Part shown: one piece after another, positions 9,270-17,851 of the stretch
How the letters are laid out: the number at the start of each line of letters is the position of its first letter
How positions within the stretch are numbered: position 1 is the first letter of the stretch
NCBI RefSeq assembly: GCF_014204865.1
Contig: NZ_JACHMG010000001.1
Span: forward strand, 62,001-126,000
Reading direction: 5' to 3'
Length of the DNA stretch: 64,000 nt
From: Amycolatopsis jiangsuensis
Lineage (GTDB): Bacteria; Actinomycetota; Actinomycetes; Mycobacteriales; Pseudonocardiaceae
Notes under the pieces: generated by a model
Databases searched by the model: none
What the model was told of the DNA's origin: nothing
The model's input: only the letters and a program-made list of their open reading frames with translations
Made by a program: the position numbers and the translations under genes

Positions 9270-11086
9270 GCCTGTTCCGCCCGGAAGCGAGGACCGAGCT
9301 GATTCCCACCGTCCCCGCTGCCGGACCCCTCGCCGCCGCGCCGCGGATGCGCCGGTCCTGGGCGGACGCCGGGATCATCGGTGCCTACCTGCTGTTCGCG
9401 ATCCTGCTGTTCGGCGGGCTCTGGGCGGACCTCGGCCAGGGCTACCTGTGGAACAGCGCCTCGGACCAGAACCTGTGGGAGTGGTTCTTCTCGGTGACCG
9501 CCAGGTCGGTGGTGCACCTGGAGAACCCGCTCAGCAGCGGGCTGCAGAACTATCCGCTCGGCGTGAACATGATGGCCAACACGGCCATGCTCGGCGTCTC
9601 CGTGCCGCTGACCCCGCTCACGCTCGTGTTCGGGCCCACGCTCACCTGGGCGATCGCGCTGACCGGCAGCCTGGCCGGCACGGCAGCCGCGTGGTACTGG
9701 GTGTTCTCCCGGCACCTCGTGGCGCACCGGTGGGCGGCCGCGGTCGGCGGGGCGTTCGCCGGGTTCGCGCCGCCGATGGTCTCGCACGCGAACGCGCACC
9801 CGAACTTCGTCGCCTGGTTCGTGCTGCCCTTCCTGGCGCTCAAGGTGATCCACCTCGCCAAGGGTCGCCGTCCGGTACGCAACGGGATCTGGCTGGGCGT
9901 GCTGAGCGCCTACCAGATCTTCCTCGGCGAAGAGCCGCTGCTGATCTTCGCGCTGGGCTTCGTGATCTTCGCGACCGCCTACTGCCTGTCGCGGCCGCGG
10001 GAGGTCGGTGCCATGGTGCGGCCGCTGGCGCTCGGCGGCGGGATCGCCGTGGTGCTGGCTCTGGTGCTGGTCGCGTTCCCGTTGTGGTGGCAGTTCTTCG
10101 GTCCGCAGAGCTACACCGGCCTCGAGCACGGGAAGGTCGGCAACGACACCGCCGCCTTCACCCGGTTCGCGACGCAGTCGGTCGCCGGCCAGCCGGAGGC
10201 GGCGGCCGCGGTGTCGATGAACCGCACCGAGGAGAACGCGTTCTTCGGCTGGCCGCTGATCGTGCTGATGGTCGTGGTGACGATCTGGCTGTGGCGTGAG
10301 GTCGTCGCGCGTTCGCTGGCGATCACCATGCTCCTCATGGCGTGGCTTTCACTCGGCTCCGACCTGACCGTGCTGGGCGAGGACAGCGGCGTGCCCGGGC
10401 CGTGGCGGCTGCTGGCGAACCTGCCGTTGTTCGAGTCCCTGCTGGAGTCCCGGCTCGCCATGGCCTGTGTGCCCGCGGTCGGCGCGTTGCTGGCGATCGC
10501 GACCGACCGGGTCTTCGCGGCGGCCGGGCCGCTGCCGGGGGAGAAGCGGCTGCCGGTGCGGCTGATCTGGCTGGGCGCGGTGGCCGCGGTGCTGATGCCG
10601 ATCGCGCCGACCCAGCTGGTGGTGCACGACCGCCCGGCCACCCCGGCGTTCTTCGCCGACGGCACCTGGCGCGGCTACGTCGCCCCGGGCGGGACCGTGG
10701 TCCCGGTGCCGCTGCCCAGCTCGGGGGAGTCGGAACCGCTGCACTGGCAGGTCGACGCCGGACTCGAGTACCCGATGCCGGAGGGCTATTTCGTCGGGCC
10801 GAGCGGTCCGGACGACAAACGCGGCCGCTACGGCTCCTATCAGCGTCCGACGTCGGTGTTGTTCGACCGCGTCCGCGATTCCGGGGAAGCGCAAGGGGTC
10901 TCCGAGGCCGACCGCGACCAGGCGATCGCCGATCTGCGCTACTGGCACGCCAGCGTGCTGGTGCTCACTCCGCGGGACGGCGCGGACGCCTACCGCGCCA
11001 CGGTGGATCTGTTGCTGCGCAAGCCGGGTCGGTACGTGGACGGGGTGTGGGTCTGGGACGTGCGGCCGATCACCGAGCCGCGCTGA
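9266..11086 (+). CDS. Polytopic membrane protein, probable GT-C-fold glycosyltransferase
   Basis: 606 residues starting at GTG 9266, which overlaps the serpin stop (GTGA). About ten hydrophobic helices span residues 30-440, then comes a soluble C-terminal region of about 150 residues. The first outer loop holds SDQNLWEWFF followed by NPLSSGLQNYPLGVNMM, a layout with an early acidic residue like lipid-linked-sugar GT-C enzymes of actinobacterial cell walls. No certain family assignment is possible by eye. If it is a GT-C, it would transfer a sugar from a polyprenyl carrier on the outer membrane face. Its coupling to a serpin gene is unexplained. Confidence 0.7.
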   Translation: MSLFRPEARTELIPTVPAAGPLAAAPRMRRSWADAGIIGAYLLFAILLFGGLWADLGQGYLWNSASDQNLWEWFFSVTARSVVHLENPLSSGLQNYPLGVNMMANTAMLGVSVPLTPLTLVFGPTLTWAIALTGSLAGTAAAWYWVFSRHLVAHRWAAAVGGAFAGFAPPMVSHANAHPNFVAWFVLPFLALKVIHLAKGRRPVRNGIWLGVLSAYQIFLGEEPLLIFALGFVIFATAYCLSRPREVGAMVRPLALGGGIAVVLALVLVAFPLWWQFFGPQSYTGLEHGKVGNDTAAFTRFATQSVAGQPEAAAAVSMNRTEENAFFGWPLIVLMVVVTIWLWREVVARSLAITMLLMAWLSLGSDLTVLGEDSGVPGPWRLLANLPLFESLLESRLAMACVPAVGALLAIATDRVFAAAGPLPGEKRLPVRLIWLGAVAAVLMPIAPTQLVVHDRPATPAFFADGTWRGYVAPGGTVVPVPLPSSGESEPLHWQVDAGLEYPMPEGYFVGPSGPDDKRGRYGSYQRPTSVLFDRVRDSGEAQGVSEADRDQAIADLRYWHASVLVLTPRDGADAYRATVDLLLRKPGRYVDGVWVWDVRPITEPR

Positions 11087-11154
11087 GGTCCGCTGTCACA
11101 TCCTCGCCGCGCGCCACGTCCTCCCTGCGAACCATCCGAGAAGGAGGACCCGAC

Positions 11155-11721
11155 ATGCCCCGTATCCCGGTCAAGCGGGCCGCCGAAGCCGGCCCGGTGC
11201 TCAAGCTCGTCTACCGGATCGCCGGACGCCGTTACGGCGCGGTCCCGGAACCGCTGGCGGTCGCCGCCCACCACCCCGCGCTGATGCGGACCAGCATCGT
11301 GCACGAAACCATGGCGCAGAAGGCGTCCACCCGGTTGCCGGGGAACGTGCGGGAGCTCGCGGTGTACCGCGTGGCCACCCGGATCGGCTGTTCGTGGTGC
11401 GTGGACTTCGGCACCATGCTGCAGCTTCACGAGGGCCTGGACATCGACCGCCTCAAGCACATCGACGACTACGCCACCTCGCCCGCGTTCACCCGCGGGG
11501 AACGACTCGCCCTCGCCCTCGCCGACGCGATGTCCGGCGAGACGGTCACCGTGACCGACGAGCAGATAGCCGAACTGGAGACCGAGTTCGGCCGGGCAGG
11601 CGTGGTGGAACTGACCTACCAGATCGCCCTGGAGAACTCGCGCGCCAGGATGAACAACGCGCTCGGCATCGTCGACCAGGGTTTCACCTCGGGCGAGGCG
11701 TGCCGGGTGCCGATGCCGTGA
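11155..11721 (+). CDS. Carboxymuconolactone decarboxylase / AhpD-like protein
   Basis: 188 residues with the AhpD-type core: RELAVYRVATRIGCSWCVDFGTML, which supplies the redox CxxC (CSWC) and a conserved aromatic near residue 80. Such proteins act as peroxidase or thiol-reductant partners; true decarboxylases lack the CxxC. Start is ATG 11155 behind a clear AAGGAGG. The last 38 nt overlap the convergent TetR gene, so the two ends share coding sequence on opposite strands. Confidence 0.88.
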   Translation: MPRIPVKRAAEAGPVLKLVYRIAGRRYGAVPEPLAVAAHHPALMRTSIVHETMAQKASTRLPGNVRELAVYRVATRIGCSWCVDFGTMLQLHEGLDIDRLKHIDDYATSPAFTRGERLALALADAMSGETVTVTDEQIAELETEFGRAGVVELTYQIALENSRARMNNALGIVDQGFTSGEACRVPMP

Positions 11722-12295
11722 GCCCGTCGTGGAGCAGACCGGCGATGCGGCGGCTGTCGTCGTACCACTCGGGTGTGGCCTGGACCCCGCAGATCGAGCT
11801 GAGCGCGCGCAGCAGGGCTCGCCCGCTGATGTCGCCGCGCAGCGCGCCGTTCGTGGCACCCGCGGTGAGCAGCTCCGACATCGTCGACTCCATGGCGGCG
11901 CGGGCCTCGTCGAAGACGGGCGACGCGGTGGCCATGATCGCTTCGAAGATGACGGCCAGGCCGCGGCTCGCCGCGGCGTGGTCGACGAGGTCCAGCAGGA
12001 ACAGCCGCAGTGCTTCGGCCGGGCCGTGCTCGCCGGCCTTGGCCAGCCCGGCGGCGCAGAGTTCGTCGACCTCACCGCGGTAGACCTCGGCGAGGACCGC
12101 TTCCCGGGTTTCGAAGTGCCGGTAGAGCGTGCCCACCGAGACGCCCGCCCGCTGCGCGATCTCCTCGACCCGGATCTCGGTCTCTCCGGCGCGGAACGCT
12201 TCGCGGGCGCTGGCGAGCAGCGCGTCGCGGTTGCGTCGCGCGTCGGCGCGCAGCGGGCGGCCCGAAGCGCCCGACCGCCGGGACGGGTCCGTCAT
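11684..12295 (-). CDS. TetR-family regulator
   Basis: 203 residues with an N-terminal HTH: ALLASAREAFRAGE, then IAQRAGVSVGTLYRHFETREAVL at about residues 45-67, and a longer ligand-binding domain. It is transcribed away from a short-chain dehydrogenase gene, and a 43-bp interrupted palindrome sits between the two starts. It therefore most likely represses both itself and the SDR/VOC genes. The 3' end overlaps the convergent AhpD-like gene. Confidence 0.9.
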   Translation of the reverse strand: MTDPSRRSGASGRPLRADARRNRDALLASAREAFRAGETEIRVEEIAQRAGVSVGTLYRHFETREAVLAEVYRGEVDELCAAGLAKAGEHGPAEALRLFLLDLVDHAAASRGLAVIFEAIMATASPVFDEARAAMESTMSELLTAGATNGALRGDISGRALLRALSSICGVQATPEWYDDSRRIAGLLHDGLTASAPGTPRPR

Positions 12296-12333
12296 CGTGC
12301 TTCCTTCCGACTCCGCACCGGGGTGCGCGACAA

Positions 12334-12376
12334 AGGTGAACCCGACTCCGTATAGTTTCCGGAGTCAAGTTCACCT
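12334..12376. promoter_or_regulatory. Nested palindrome between TetR and SDR genes
   Basis: AGGTGAAC (12334-12341) is inverted as GTTCACCT (12369-12376), and inside it GACTCCG (12344-12350) is inverted as CGGAGTC (12360-12366), with TATAGTTTC at the centre. The centre can serve as a -10 element, so binding of the divergent TetR product would block transcription. The perfect arms are seen; the role is inferred. Confidence 0.7.
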
Positions 12377-12396
12377 TACCGTGTCAGGAGCAGCCA

Positions 12397-13182
12397 GTGC
12401 CGAGCTCACCCTCTTCCGTCGACGGTCTCGATGATCTCCGGGTCCTGGTCACCGGCGGCAGCCGCGGCCTGGGCGCGGCCACAGCCGCCCGGTTCGTCGA
12501 TGCGGGCGCCCAGGTGCTCGCCACCGCGCGGAGCGCACCCGCCGATCCCGATCCGCGGATCCACTTCCTGACCGGCGACCTCGGTACGCAGGAGGGTGCC
12601 GCGGCCGTGGCCCGGCAGGCACTCGAGCACGCCGGTGGCATCGACGTGCTCGTCGACAACGCGGGCAGCGCCACCCCGCCGATCGAGACGGTCCGCCGTG
12701 ACGACGAATCGTGGCTGGCCGATCTGAACGCCAACCTGCTCGCCGCGGTCCGGCTCGACCGGCACCTGGTGCCCGGGATGGTCGAACGCGGCAGCGGGGT
12801 CGTCGTCCACGTCTCCTCGGTCGCCAGCCACCTGCCGCAACCCGGTGAGGTCTCCTACGCCGCGGCCAAGGCCGCCCTCAACGTCTACAGCCGGGGACTG
12901 GCCACCGAGGTCGGCCCGCACGGGGTGCGGGTGCTCACCGTCGTTCCCGGGTTCGTCGTCACCGACGGCGCGCTCGAGCACCTGAGCGGGATCGCCGAGG
13001 CACGGGGTGTCGAGGTCGGCCAGGTGCGGCTGGACCTCGCCGAGGAGCTGAAGATCCCGATGCGCCGTCCCGGAGACCCCGAGGACGTGGCCGAGCTGAT
13101 CGCCTTCCTCGCCTCCCGCCGCGCGAAGTGGCTGACCGGAGGCGAGTACCGGGTCGACGGCGGCATCCTGCCGACCGTCTGA
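12397..13182 (+). CDS. Short-chain dehydrogenase/reductase
   Basis: Classical SDR of 261 residues. It shows NAD(P)-binding TGGSRGLG near residue 19, DNAGS near 87, the catalytic Ser in HVSSVASH and YAAAK near 154. The tail EYRVDGG is typical of 3-oxoacyl-reductase-like SDRs. Start is GTG 12397, with CAGGAG upstream. It is followed 31 nt later by a small VOC protein, and both are probably controlled by the divergent TetR regulator. Substrate unknown. Confidence 0.9.
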   Translation: MPSSPSSVDGLDDLRVLVTGGSRGLGAATAARFVDAGAQVLATARSAPADPDPRIHFLTGDLGTQEGAAAVARQALEHAGGIDVLVDNAGSATPPIETVRRDDESWLADLNANLLAAVRLDRHLVPGMVERGSGVVVHVSSVASHLPQPGEVSYAAAKAALNVYSRGLATEVGPHGVRVLTVVPGFVVTDGALEHLSGIAEARGVEVGQVRLDLAEELKIPMRRPGDPEDVAELIAFLASRRAKWLTGGEYRVDGGILPTV

Positions 13183-13213
13183 AAGAAGCACCGTCCGAAA
13201 AGGAGTAATACCG

Positions 13214-13576
13214 ATGACCACCACGAGCCTCGCTTCGGTCACCATGGACTGCGCGGATCCCGTGCCGCTGGCCGCCTTCTGGGCGGGCATGACCGGCGGG
13301 GAGGTCACGTTCAGCAGCCCGCGGTTCTGCGCGGTCGAAACGCCGGCGCTGTACCTGTCCGCCGTGGCTGTGGACGACTACCGGCCGCCCACCTGGCCGA
13401 CCGGTGCGCGTCCCCAATACCTGCACCTCGACCTGACGACGCCCGACCTCGACGCCGCCGAGGCGGAAGCGCTCGCGCTCGGTGCGGCCAAGGAACCGCA
13501 GCAGCGCGAACCGGACCGCTTCCGCGTCTACCGCGATCCGGCAGGTCACCCCTTCTGTCTCAGGAAGGCCGGGTGA
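13214..13576 (+). CDS. Small VOC/glyoxalase-like protein
   Basis: 120 residues forming one vicinal-oxygen-chelate unit: SVTMDCADPVPLAAFWAGMTG at the start, QYLHLDL in the middle, and an RDPAGHPFCL ending typical of the short actinobacterial glyoxalase-like group. Metal ligands are not all evident, so catalysis is uncertain. AAAGGAG lies 6-10 nt before the ATG. It is probably cotranscribed with the SDR. The last 17 nt overlap the convergent sigma factor gene. Confidence 0.82.
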   Translation: MTTTSLASVTMDCADPVPLAAFWAGMTGGEVTFSSPRFCAVETPALYLSAVAVDDYRPPTWPTGARPQYLHLDLTTPDLDAAEAEALALGAAKEPQQREPDRFRVYRDPAGHPFCLRKAG

Positions 13577-14498
13577 CGCGGGTCAGCTTGTCCGGGTTGG
13601 CCACGTCGTAGACGGCGACGATCCGGCCGTCGCGCAGGCTCATGGACTGCACGTGCTCGTCGAGCGCGAGGAAACCCCCGCGGCCGGGCATGGGCGGCAG
13701 CCACAGGCCGAGGTCGCCGTTGACCAGCACCGGTGCGCCGCGGGTGAGCATTTCCGGGTCGTACTTGCGCAGCAGGCCCAGGAAGAACCGGGCGATCTTG
13801 TCCGGGCCGACCACGAGCTGGCGGGCGGTACGGGCCTTGCCGTCGGAGTCGCCGATCAGCACCACGTCCGGGTGCAGCAGTTCGGTGACCGCGGCGATGT
13901 CGCCGGCCAGCAGCGCGGTGACGAACTTCTCCAGCACCTGCTGCTGTTCGGCGAAGCCGGCGCGCGGCGGCGGGTCGGCCTGCTCCAGCGCCCGCCGTCC
14001 GCGCGACCCGTGCTGGCGCGCGGCGGCCGGGGTGCAGCCGAGGATGCCACCGATCTCGGCGAACGGCACGCCGAAGGCGTCGTGCAGCACGAAGGCCACC
14101 CGCTGCTCCGGGGAGAGCCGGTCGAGGACCACCATCGCGGCCATCCGCAGGCCGTCGTCCCGCACCGCGGCTTCCAGCGGATCCTCGCCCGGCGGAGCGC
14201 CGAAGGGCGTGACGACCGGCTCCGGCAGCCACTGGCCCACGTACCGTTCCCGGCGCGCGGTCGCCGAGCGGAGCCGGTCCAGGCAGATCCGGCCGACCAC
14301 CGTGGTCAGCCAGCCACGCAGGTCGCGGATCGCGGCGCGGCCGGCGTCGTCCAGTCCGGCCAGCCGCAGCCAGGCCTCCTGGACCGCGTCCTCGGCGTCC
14401 GCCCGGCTGCCGGTGAGCCGGTAGGCCACGCCGACCAGATGGGGCCGATGCCCGGTGAACTCGCCGGCGTAGTGCTCCAGTGCGGGGTTGGCGCGCAT
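13560..14498 (-). CDS. ECF41-type RNA polymerase sigma factor (SigJ-like)
   Basis: 312 residues. Region 2 has HLVGVAYRLTGSRADAEDAVQEAWLR, region 4 has LDRLSPEQRVAFVLHDAFG and FAEIGGILG, and a SnoaL-like C-terminal extension follows (LLAGDIAAVTELLHPDVVL and a DVANPDKL-containing end). That fusion defines the ECF41 family, whose extension controls sigma activity without a classical anti-sigma factor. ECF41 genes usually neighbour carboxymuconolactone decarboxylase, SDR or oxidoreductase genes. Here an AhpD-like gene, an SDR and a VOC gene lie within 3.5 kb. Start is ATG 14498; an upstream in-frame start lacks homology. Confidence 0.93.
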   Translation of the reverse strand: MRANPALEHYAGEFTGHRPHLVGVAYRLTGSRADAEDAVQEAWLRLAGLDDAGRAAIRDLRGWLTTVVGRICLDRLRSATARRERYVGQWLPEPVVTPFGAPPGEDPLEAAVRDDGLRMAAMVVLDRLSPEQRVAFVLHDAFGVPFAEIGGILGCTPAAARQHGSRGRRALEQADPPPRAGFAEQQQVLEKFVTALLAGDIAAVTELLHPDVVLIGDSDGKARTARQLVVGPDKIARFFLGLLRKYDPEMLTRGAPVLVNGDLGLWLPPMPGRGGFLALDEHVQSMSLRDGRIVAVYDVANPDKLTRVTRPS

Positions 14499-14538
14499 GA
14501 GCCCGAGTGTGCCGCACGGCCGCGGGAGGGGGAGAACT

Positions 14539-16461
14539 ATGGTGGTCACCGTGGCAGGACGGATTCGGGAGAGCGACATCGCTCAGGTGCGTGAGCGCAA
14601 CCGGATCGACGAGGTCGTGGGGGAGTATGTCGCGCTGCGGCGCGCGGGCGGGGGCAGCCTGAAGGGCCTGTGCCCGTTCCACAACGAGAAGACCCCGTCG
14701 TTCAACGTGCGCCCCACCCACGGGACCTTCCACTGCTTCGGCTGTGGCGAGGGCGGCGACGTCATCAAGTTCATCCAGAAGATCGACCTCGTGTCGTTCG
14801 TCGAGGCGGTGGAGCGGCTGGCCGACCGGGTCGGCATCCGGCTGAACTACGAGGGTGGCGGCGCCACCGTGCAGCGCGACCGGGGCACCCGCTCGCGGCT
14901 GATCGAGGCGCATCGCGCGGCCGGCGAGTTCTACATCGAGCAGCTGGTCACCGACGAGGCGCGGGCGGCGCGGGACTTCCTGTCCGAGCGCGGGTTCGAC
15001 GCCGCGGCGGCCAAGCAGTTCGGCTGCGGCTACGCCCCCGGCGGCTGGGACAAGCTCACCAAGCATCTGCTCAACCGCGGGTTCGAGGTCAAGGAGCTGC
15101 TCGCGTCCGGGCTGTCGAAGGAGGGCCAGCGCGGGCCGATGGACCGGTTCCACCGGCGGCTGGTGTGGCCGATCCGCGACGTCGGCAATGATGTGGTCGG
15201 TTTCGGCGCCCGACGGCTGTTCGACGACGACCGGATCTCGGCGAAGTACCTCAACACCTCCGAAACGCAGATCTACAAGAAGTCCCAGGTGATGTTCGGC
15301 CTCGACCAGGCCAAACGCGAGATCGCGAAGCGGCATCAGGTCGTGGTCGTCGAGGGCTACACGGACGTGATGGCGATGCACGCGGCCGGTGTGCCGACCG
15401 CGGTCGCCTCGTCCGGCACCGCGTTCGGCGAGGACCACATGAAGGTGCTGCGCCGGTTGATGATGGACGACGACGCCTTCCGCGGTGAGGTGATCTTCAC
15501 CTTCGACGGCGACGAGGCCGGCCAGAAGGCCGCGCTCAAGGCTTTCGAGGGCGACCAGACCTTCGCCGGGCAGACCTACATCGCGGTCGCCCCGGACGGG
15601 ATGGACCCGTGCGAGCTGCGCATCGCGAAGGGCGACGGCGCGGTGCGCGACCTGGTGGCCCGCCGCACGCCGCTGTTCGAGTTCGTGATCAAGAGCATGC
15701 TGAAGCAGTTCGACCTCGACGCGGTCGACGGCCAGGTCTCCGCGCTGCAGAAGACGGTGCCGATGGTTGCCGCGATCAAGGACCGGGCCAGCCGGGACGG
15801 CTACGCCTCGAAGCTGGCCTGGTGGGTCGGCTGGCAGGACGTGGCGCAGGTGGTCAACCGGGTGCGCGGGGCGGCCGGTGCGGCGGCCCGGCGGGGCCCG
15901 GCCGAGCCCGCGCGACGTCCGGCGGCGCGGCAGGAGGCGCCCGAGCCCGCGCCGCAGCAGCAGGATCTGCCGCGGCCCGCGCCGAAGGACCCGCGGTTCC
16001 ACGCGCAGCGCGAGGCGTTGAAGGCCGCGCTGCAGCAGCCGTCGATCGCCGGTCCGGAGTACGACTCCTTGCCTGAAGAGGCGTTCACACATCCGGTGTA
16101 CGTCGCAGTGCACCTGGCGGTGCTGAAGGCGGGCGGTGCCGCTTCCGGGCTCACCGGTCCGGCGCTGCTGGACGCCGCGGAGCAGCACTGTCCGGAAGGG
16201 ACAGTCCGCCGGGTACTCAGCGAGCTGGCGGTGGAACCGTTGCACGCCAAGGGAGAAGTGGACTCGCGCTACATCTCCGGTGTGCTCGCCGGGGTGCAGG
16301 AGAGCCTGGTGGGGCGGCAGATCGGCGAGATCAAGTCGAAGCTGCAGCGGCTGTCGCCGGTCGAGGCGCCCGACGACTACCGCGCGCTGTTCGGCGATCT
16401 GGTCGCGCTGGAGCAGTACCGGAAGGCGCTGCGCGAGCAGGCCTCGAGCGGATGGGACTGA
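14539..16461 (+). CDS. dnaG: DNA primase
   Basis: Makes RNA primers for the replisome. The 640-residue protein has a CHC2 zinc-binding domain (CPFHNEKTPSF near residue 45, then HCFGCGEGG), the RNA polymerase basic region, a TOPRIM core (VVVEGYTDVM near 270 with the catalytic Glu, FDGDEAG near 323) and a C-terminal helicase-interacting domain after a proline/alanine-rich linker at about 450-490. I start at ATG 14539 behind GGGAGGGGGAG; GTG 14551 is an alternative that matches many homologues but has a weaker site. It is followed after 1 nt by a small gene in the same direction. Confidence 0.97.
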   Translation: MVVTVAGRIRESDIAQVRERNRIDEVVGEYVALRRAGGGSLKGLCPFHNEKTPSFNVRPTHGTFHCFGCGEGGDVIKFIQKIDLVSFVEAVERLADRVGIRLNYEGGGATVQRDRGTRSRLIEAHRAAGEFYIEQLVTDEARAARDFLSERGFDAAAAKQFGCGYAPGGWDKLTKHLLNRGFEVKELLASGLSKEGQRGPMDRFHRRLVWPIRDVGNDVVGFGARRLFDDDRISAKYLNTSETQIYKKSQVMFGLDQAKREIAKRHQVVVVEGYTDVMAMHAAGVPTAVASSGTAFGEDHMKVLRRLMMDDDAFRGEVIFTFDGDEAGQKAALKAFEGDQTFAGQTYIAVAPDGMDPCELRIAKGDGAVRDLVARRTPLFEFVIKSMLKQFDLDAVDGQVSALQKTVPMVAAIKDRASRDGYASKLAWWVGWQDVAQVVNRVRGAAGAAARRGPAEPARRPAARQEAPEPAPQQQDLPRPAPKDPRFHAQREALKAALQQPSIAGPEYDSLPEEAFTHPVYVAVHLAVLKAGGAASGLTGPALLDAAEQHCPEGTVRRVLSELAVEPLHAKGEVDSRYISGVLAGVQESLVGRQIGEIKSKLQRLSPVEAPDDYRALFGDLVALEQYRKALREQASSGWD

Positions 16462-16462
16462 C

Positions 16463-16984
16463 GTGGGGCTGCTGAGCCGTTTCTTCGGCCGCGGATTGCC
16501 CGAGGGGTTCGGCGGCGAGCTGGCCGACGGCGAAGAGGTGATCGCCGCGGCCGCAGTCGAGGGCGGCGGCCACCTCGTGGTCACGACGCTGGGGCTGTGG
16601 ATCCCGTCCGGGACGGGCGCGCGGCGGGTCGGCTGGCACCTCGTGGGCAAGGCGAGCTGGGGCGAGGACGGCTTCACGCTCACCGAATCCGAGGAGACCA
16701 GCCGGGCCGGCGGGGTGGTGGTGCTGGCCGACCGGGAACCGGTGCGGTTCCGGCTGCCGGAGCCCGGCAGGGTTCCGCACCAGGTGCGGCTGCGCGTCGA
16801 CGGGTCGATCCGTGCCCGGCATCGCCAGGAGTTCCCGGACGGCGGCGCGTGGTTCGTGCAGCGCAAGGTGCCCGGCCGCGACGGCACGGTTCTGCAGGTC
16901 CGCCCGGATCCGGGTACCGATCCGGCGCTGGTCGAGGCGGTCGCGGCGGAGGCCGCGGACAAGCTGGCCGACCCGGGGCAGTAG
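16463..16984 (+). CDS. Conserved hypothetical protein downstream of dnaG
   Basis: 173 residues starting at GTG 16463, one base after the dnaG stop, so probably cotranscribed. The sequence is rich in beta strands ([28 protein letters not shown]) and looks like the small cytosolic PH-like proteins often placed after dnaG in actinomycetes. No catalytic motif, signal peptide or membrane segment is seen. Function unknown. A 31-bp perfect hairpin follows directly after the stop. Confidence 0.75.
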   Translation: MGLLSRFFGRGLPEGFGGELADGEEVIAAAAVEGGGHLVVTTLGLWIPSGTGARRVGWHLVGKASWGEDGFTLTESEETSRAGGVVVLADREPVRFRLPEPGRVPHQVRLRVDGSIRARHRQEFPDGGAWFVQRKVPGRDGTVLQVRPDPGTDPALVEAVAAEAADKLADPGQ

Positions 16985-17015
16985 CAGTACGCTCGTACTC
17001 GGTACGAGCGTACTG
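16985..17015. promoter_or_regulatory. Perfect 14-bp inverted repeat before tam
   Basis: CAGTACGCTCGTAC (16985-16998) and GTACGAGCGTACTG (17002-17015) pair perfectly around TCG. The repeat begins at the base after the upstream gene's TAG and ends 21 nt before the methyltransferase ATG. It could be a terminator hairpin for the dnaG operon or a symmetric operator for tam; the moderate GC content and absence of a T-run favour an operator. Confidence 0.6.
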
Positions 17016-17036
17016 CGAGCAATCCGGGAGGCTGCG

Positions 17037-17804
17037 ATGTGGGATCCGGCGAAGTACCTCGACTACGCGGACCTGCGCGCGCGGCCGTTCTTCGATCTGG
17101 TCGGCCGGATTCCGGCTGTGTCGCCGCGCCGGGTCACCGACCTCGGCTGTGGACCGGGAAACCTGACGGTGGACCTGGCCCGCCGCTGGCCGGACGCGGT
17201 ACTGGAGGCGGTGGACAGTTCGCCGGAGATGGTGGCCGCGGCCCGCGAACGGGGAGTGACCGCCGAGGTCGCGGACGTCCGTTCGTGGGAACCGCGCCCG
17301 GACACCGACGTGGTGGTGTCGAACGCGGTCCTGCAGTGGGTGCCGGGTCACGACGAGCTGCTGCGCCGCTGGGTCACCCAGCTCCCGCCCGGGGCGCACC
17401 TGGCGGTCCAGGTGCCGGGTAACTTCGGCGCGCCGTCACACCGGATCGTGCGCGACCTCGCGGCTTCGCCGTCCTGGCGGTCGAAACTCGGCTCGGCGAA
17501 TCTGCGTGCCGAAGACGCCGTGGCGACGCCGCGGGCCTACGCCGATCTGCTCGCCGACGCCGGATGTGCCGTGGACGCTTGGGAAACCACGTACACGCAA
17601 CCGCTCACCGGCCCGCGTGCGGTACTGGAGTGGATCACCGGCACCGCGCTGCGCCCGGTCCGGGCCGCGCTGCCGGACGCCGAATGGGCCGCCTTCCGTG
17701 AGGAACTTGCCCCGCTTCTCGACGAGGCCTATCCGACCCGCCCGGACGGTACGACGTGGTTCGAGTTCCGGCGGATCTTCTTCGTGGCCCGTACCCCCGG
17801 GTAA
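17037..17804 (+). CDS. tam: Trans-aconitate 2-methyltransferase-like protein
   Basis: SAM-dependent class I methyltransferase of 255 residues. The N-terminus [19 protein letters not shown] is characteristic of Tam, followed by motif [11 protein letters not shown] near residue 39, the acidic end of strand 2 (EAVDSS) and the NAVLQWV post-II region. Tam methylates trans-aconitate, which forms spontaneously and inhibits aconitase. The C-terminal [12 protein letters not shown] is also family-like. GGGAG lies 9 nt before the ATG, behind a perfect inverted repeat that may be its operator. Confidence 0.88.
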   Translation: MWDPAKYLDYADLRARPFFDLVGRIPAVSPRRVTDLGCGPGNLTVDLARRWPDAVLEAVDSSPEMVAAARERGVTAEVADVRSWEPRPDTDVVVSNAVLQWVPGHDELLRRWVTQLPPGAHLAVQVPGNFGAPSHRIVRDLAASPSWRSKLGSANLRAEDAVATPRAYADLLADAGCAVDAWETTYTQPLTGPRAVLEWITGTALRPVRAALPDAEWAAFREELAPLLDEAYPTRPDGTTWFEFRRIFFVARTPG

Positions 17805-17851
17805 GACTTCGCCCCCCGCCGCGTGCCCGGTCCGGTTCGCTGCCGGCTGGC

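Noticed and set aside
13546..17022. An 1,158-codon minus-strand open frame across dnaG
   Set aside because: Only its distal part is real, in another frame (the ECF41 gene). The rest is antisense of DnaG motifs.
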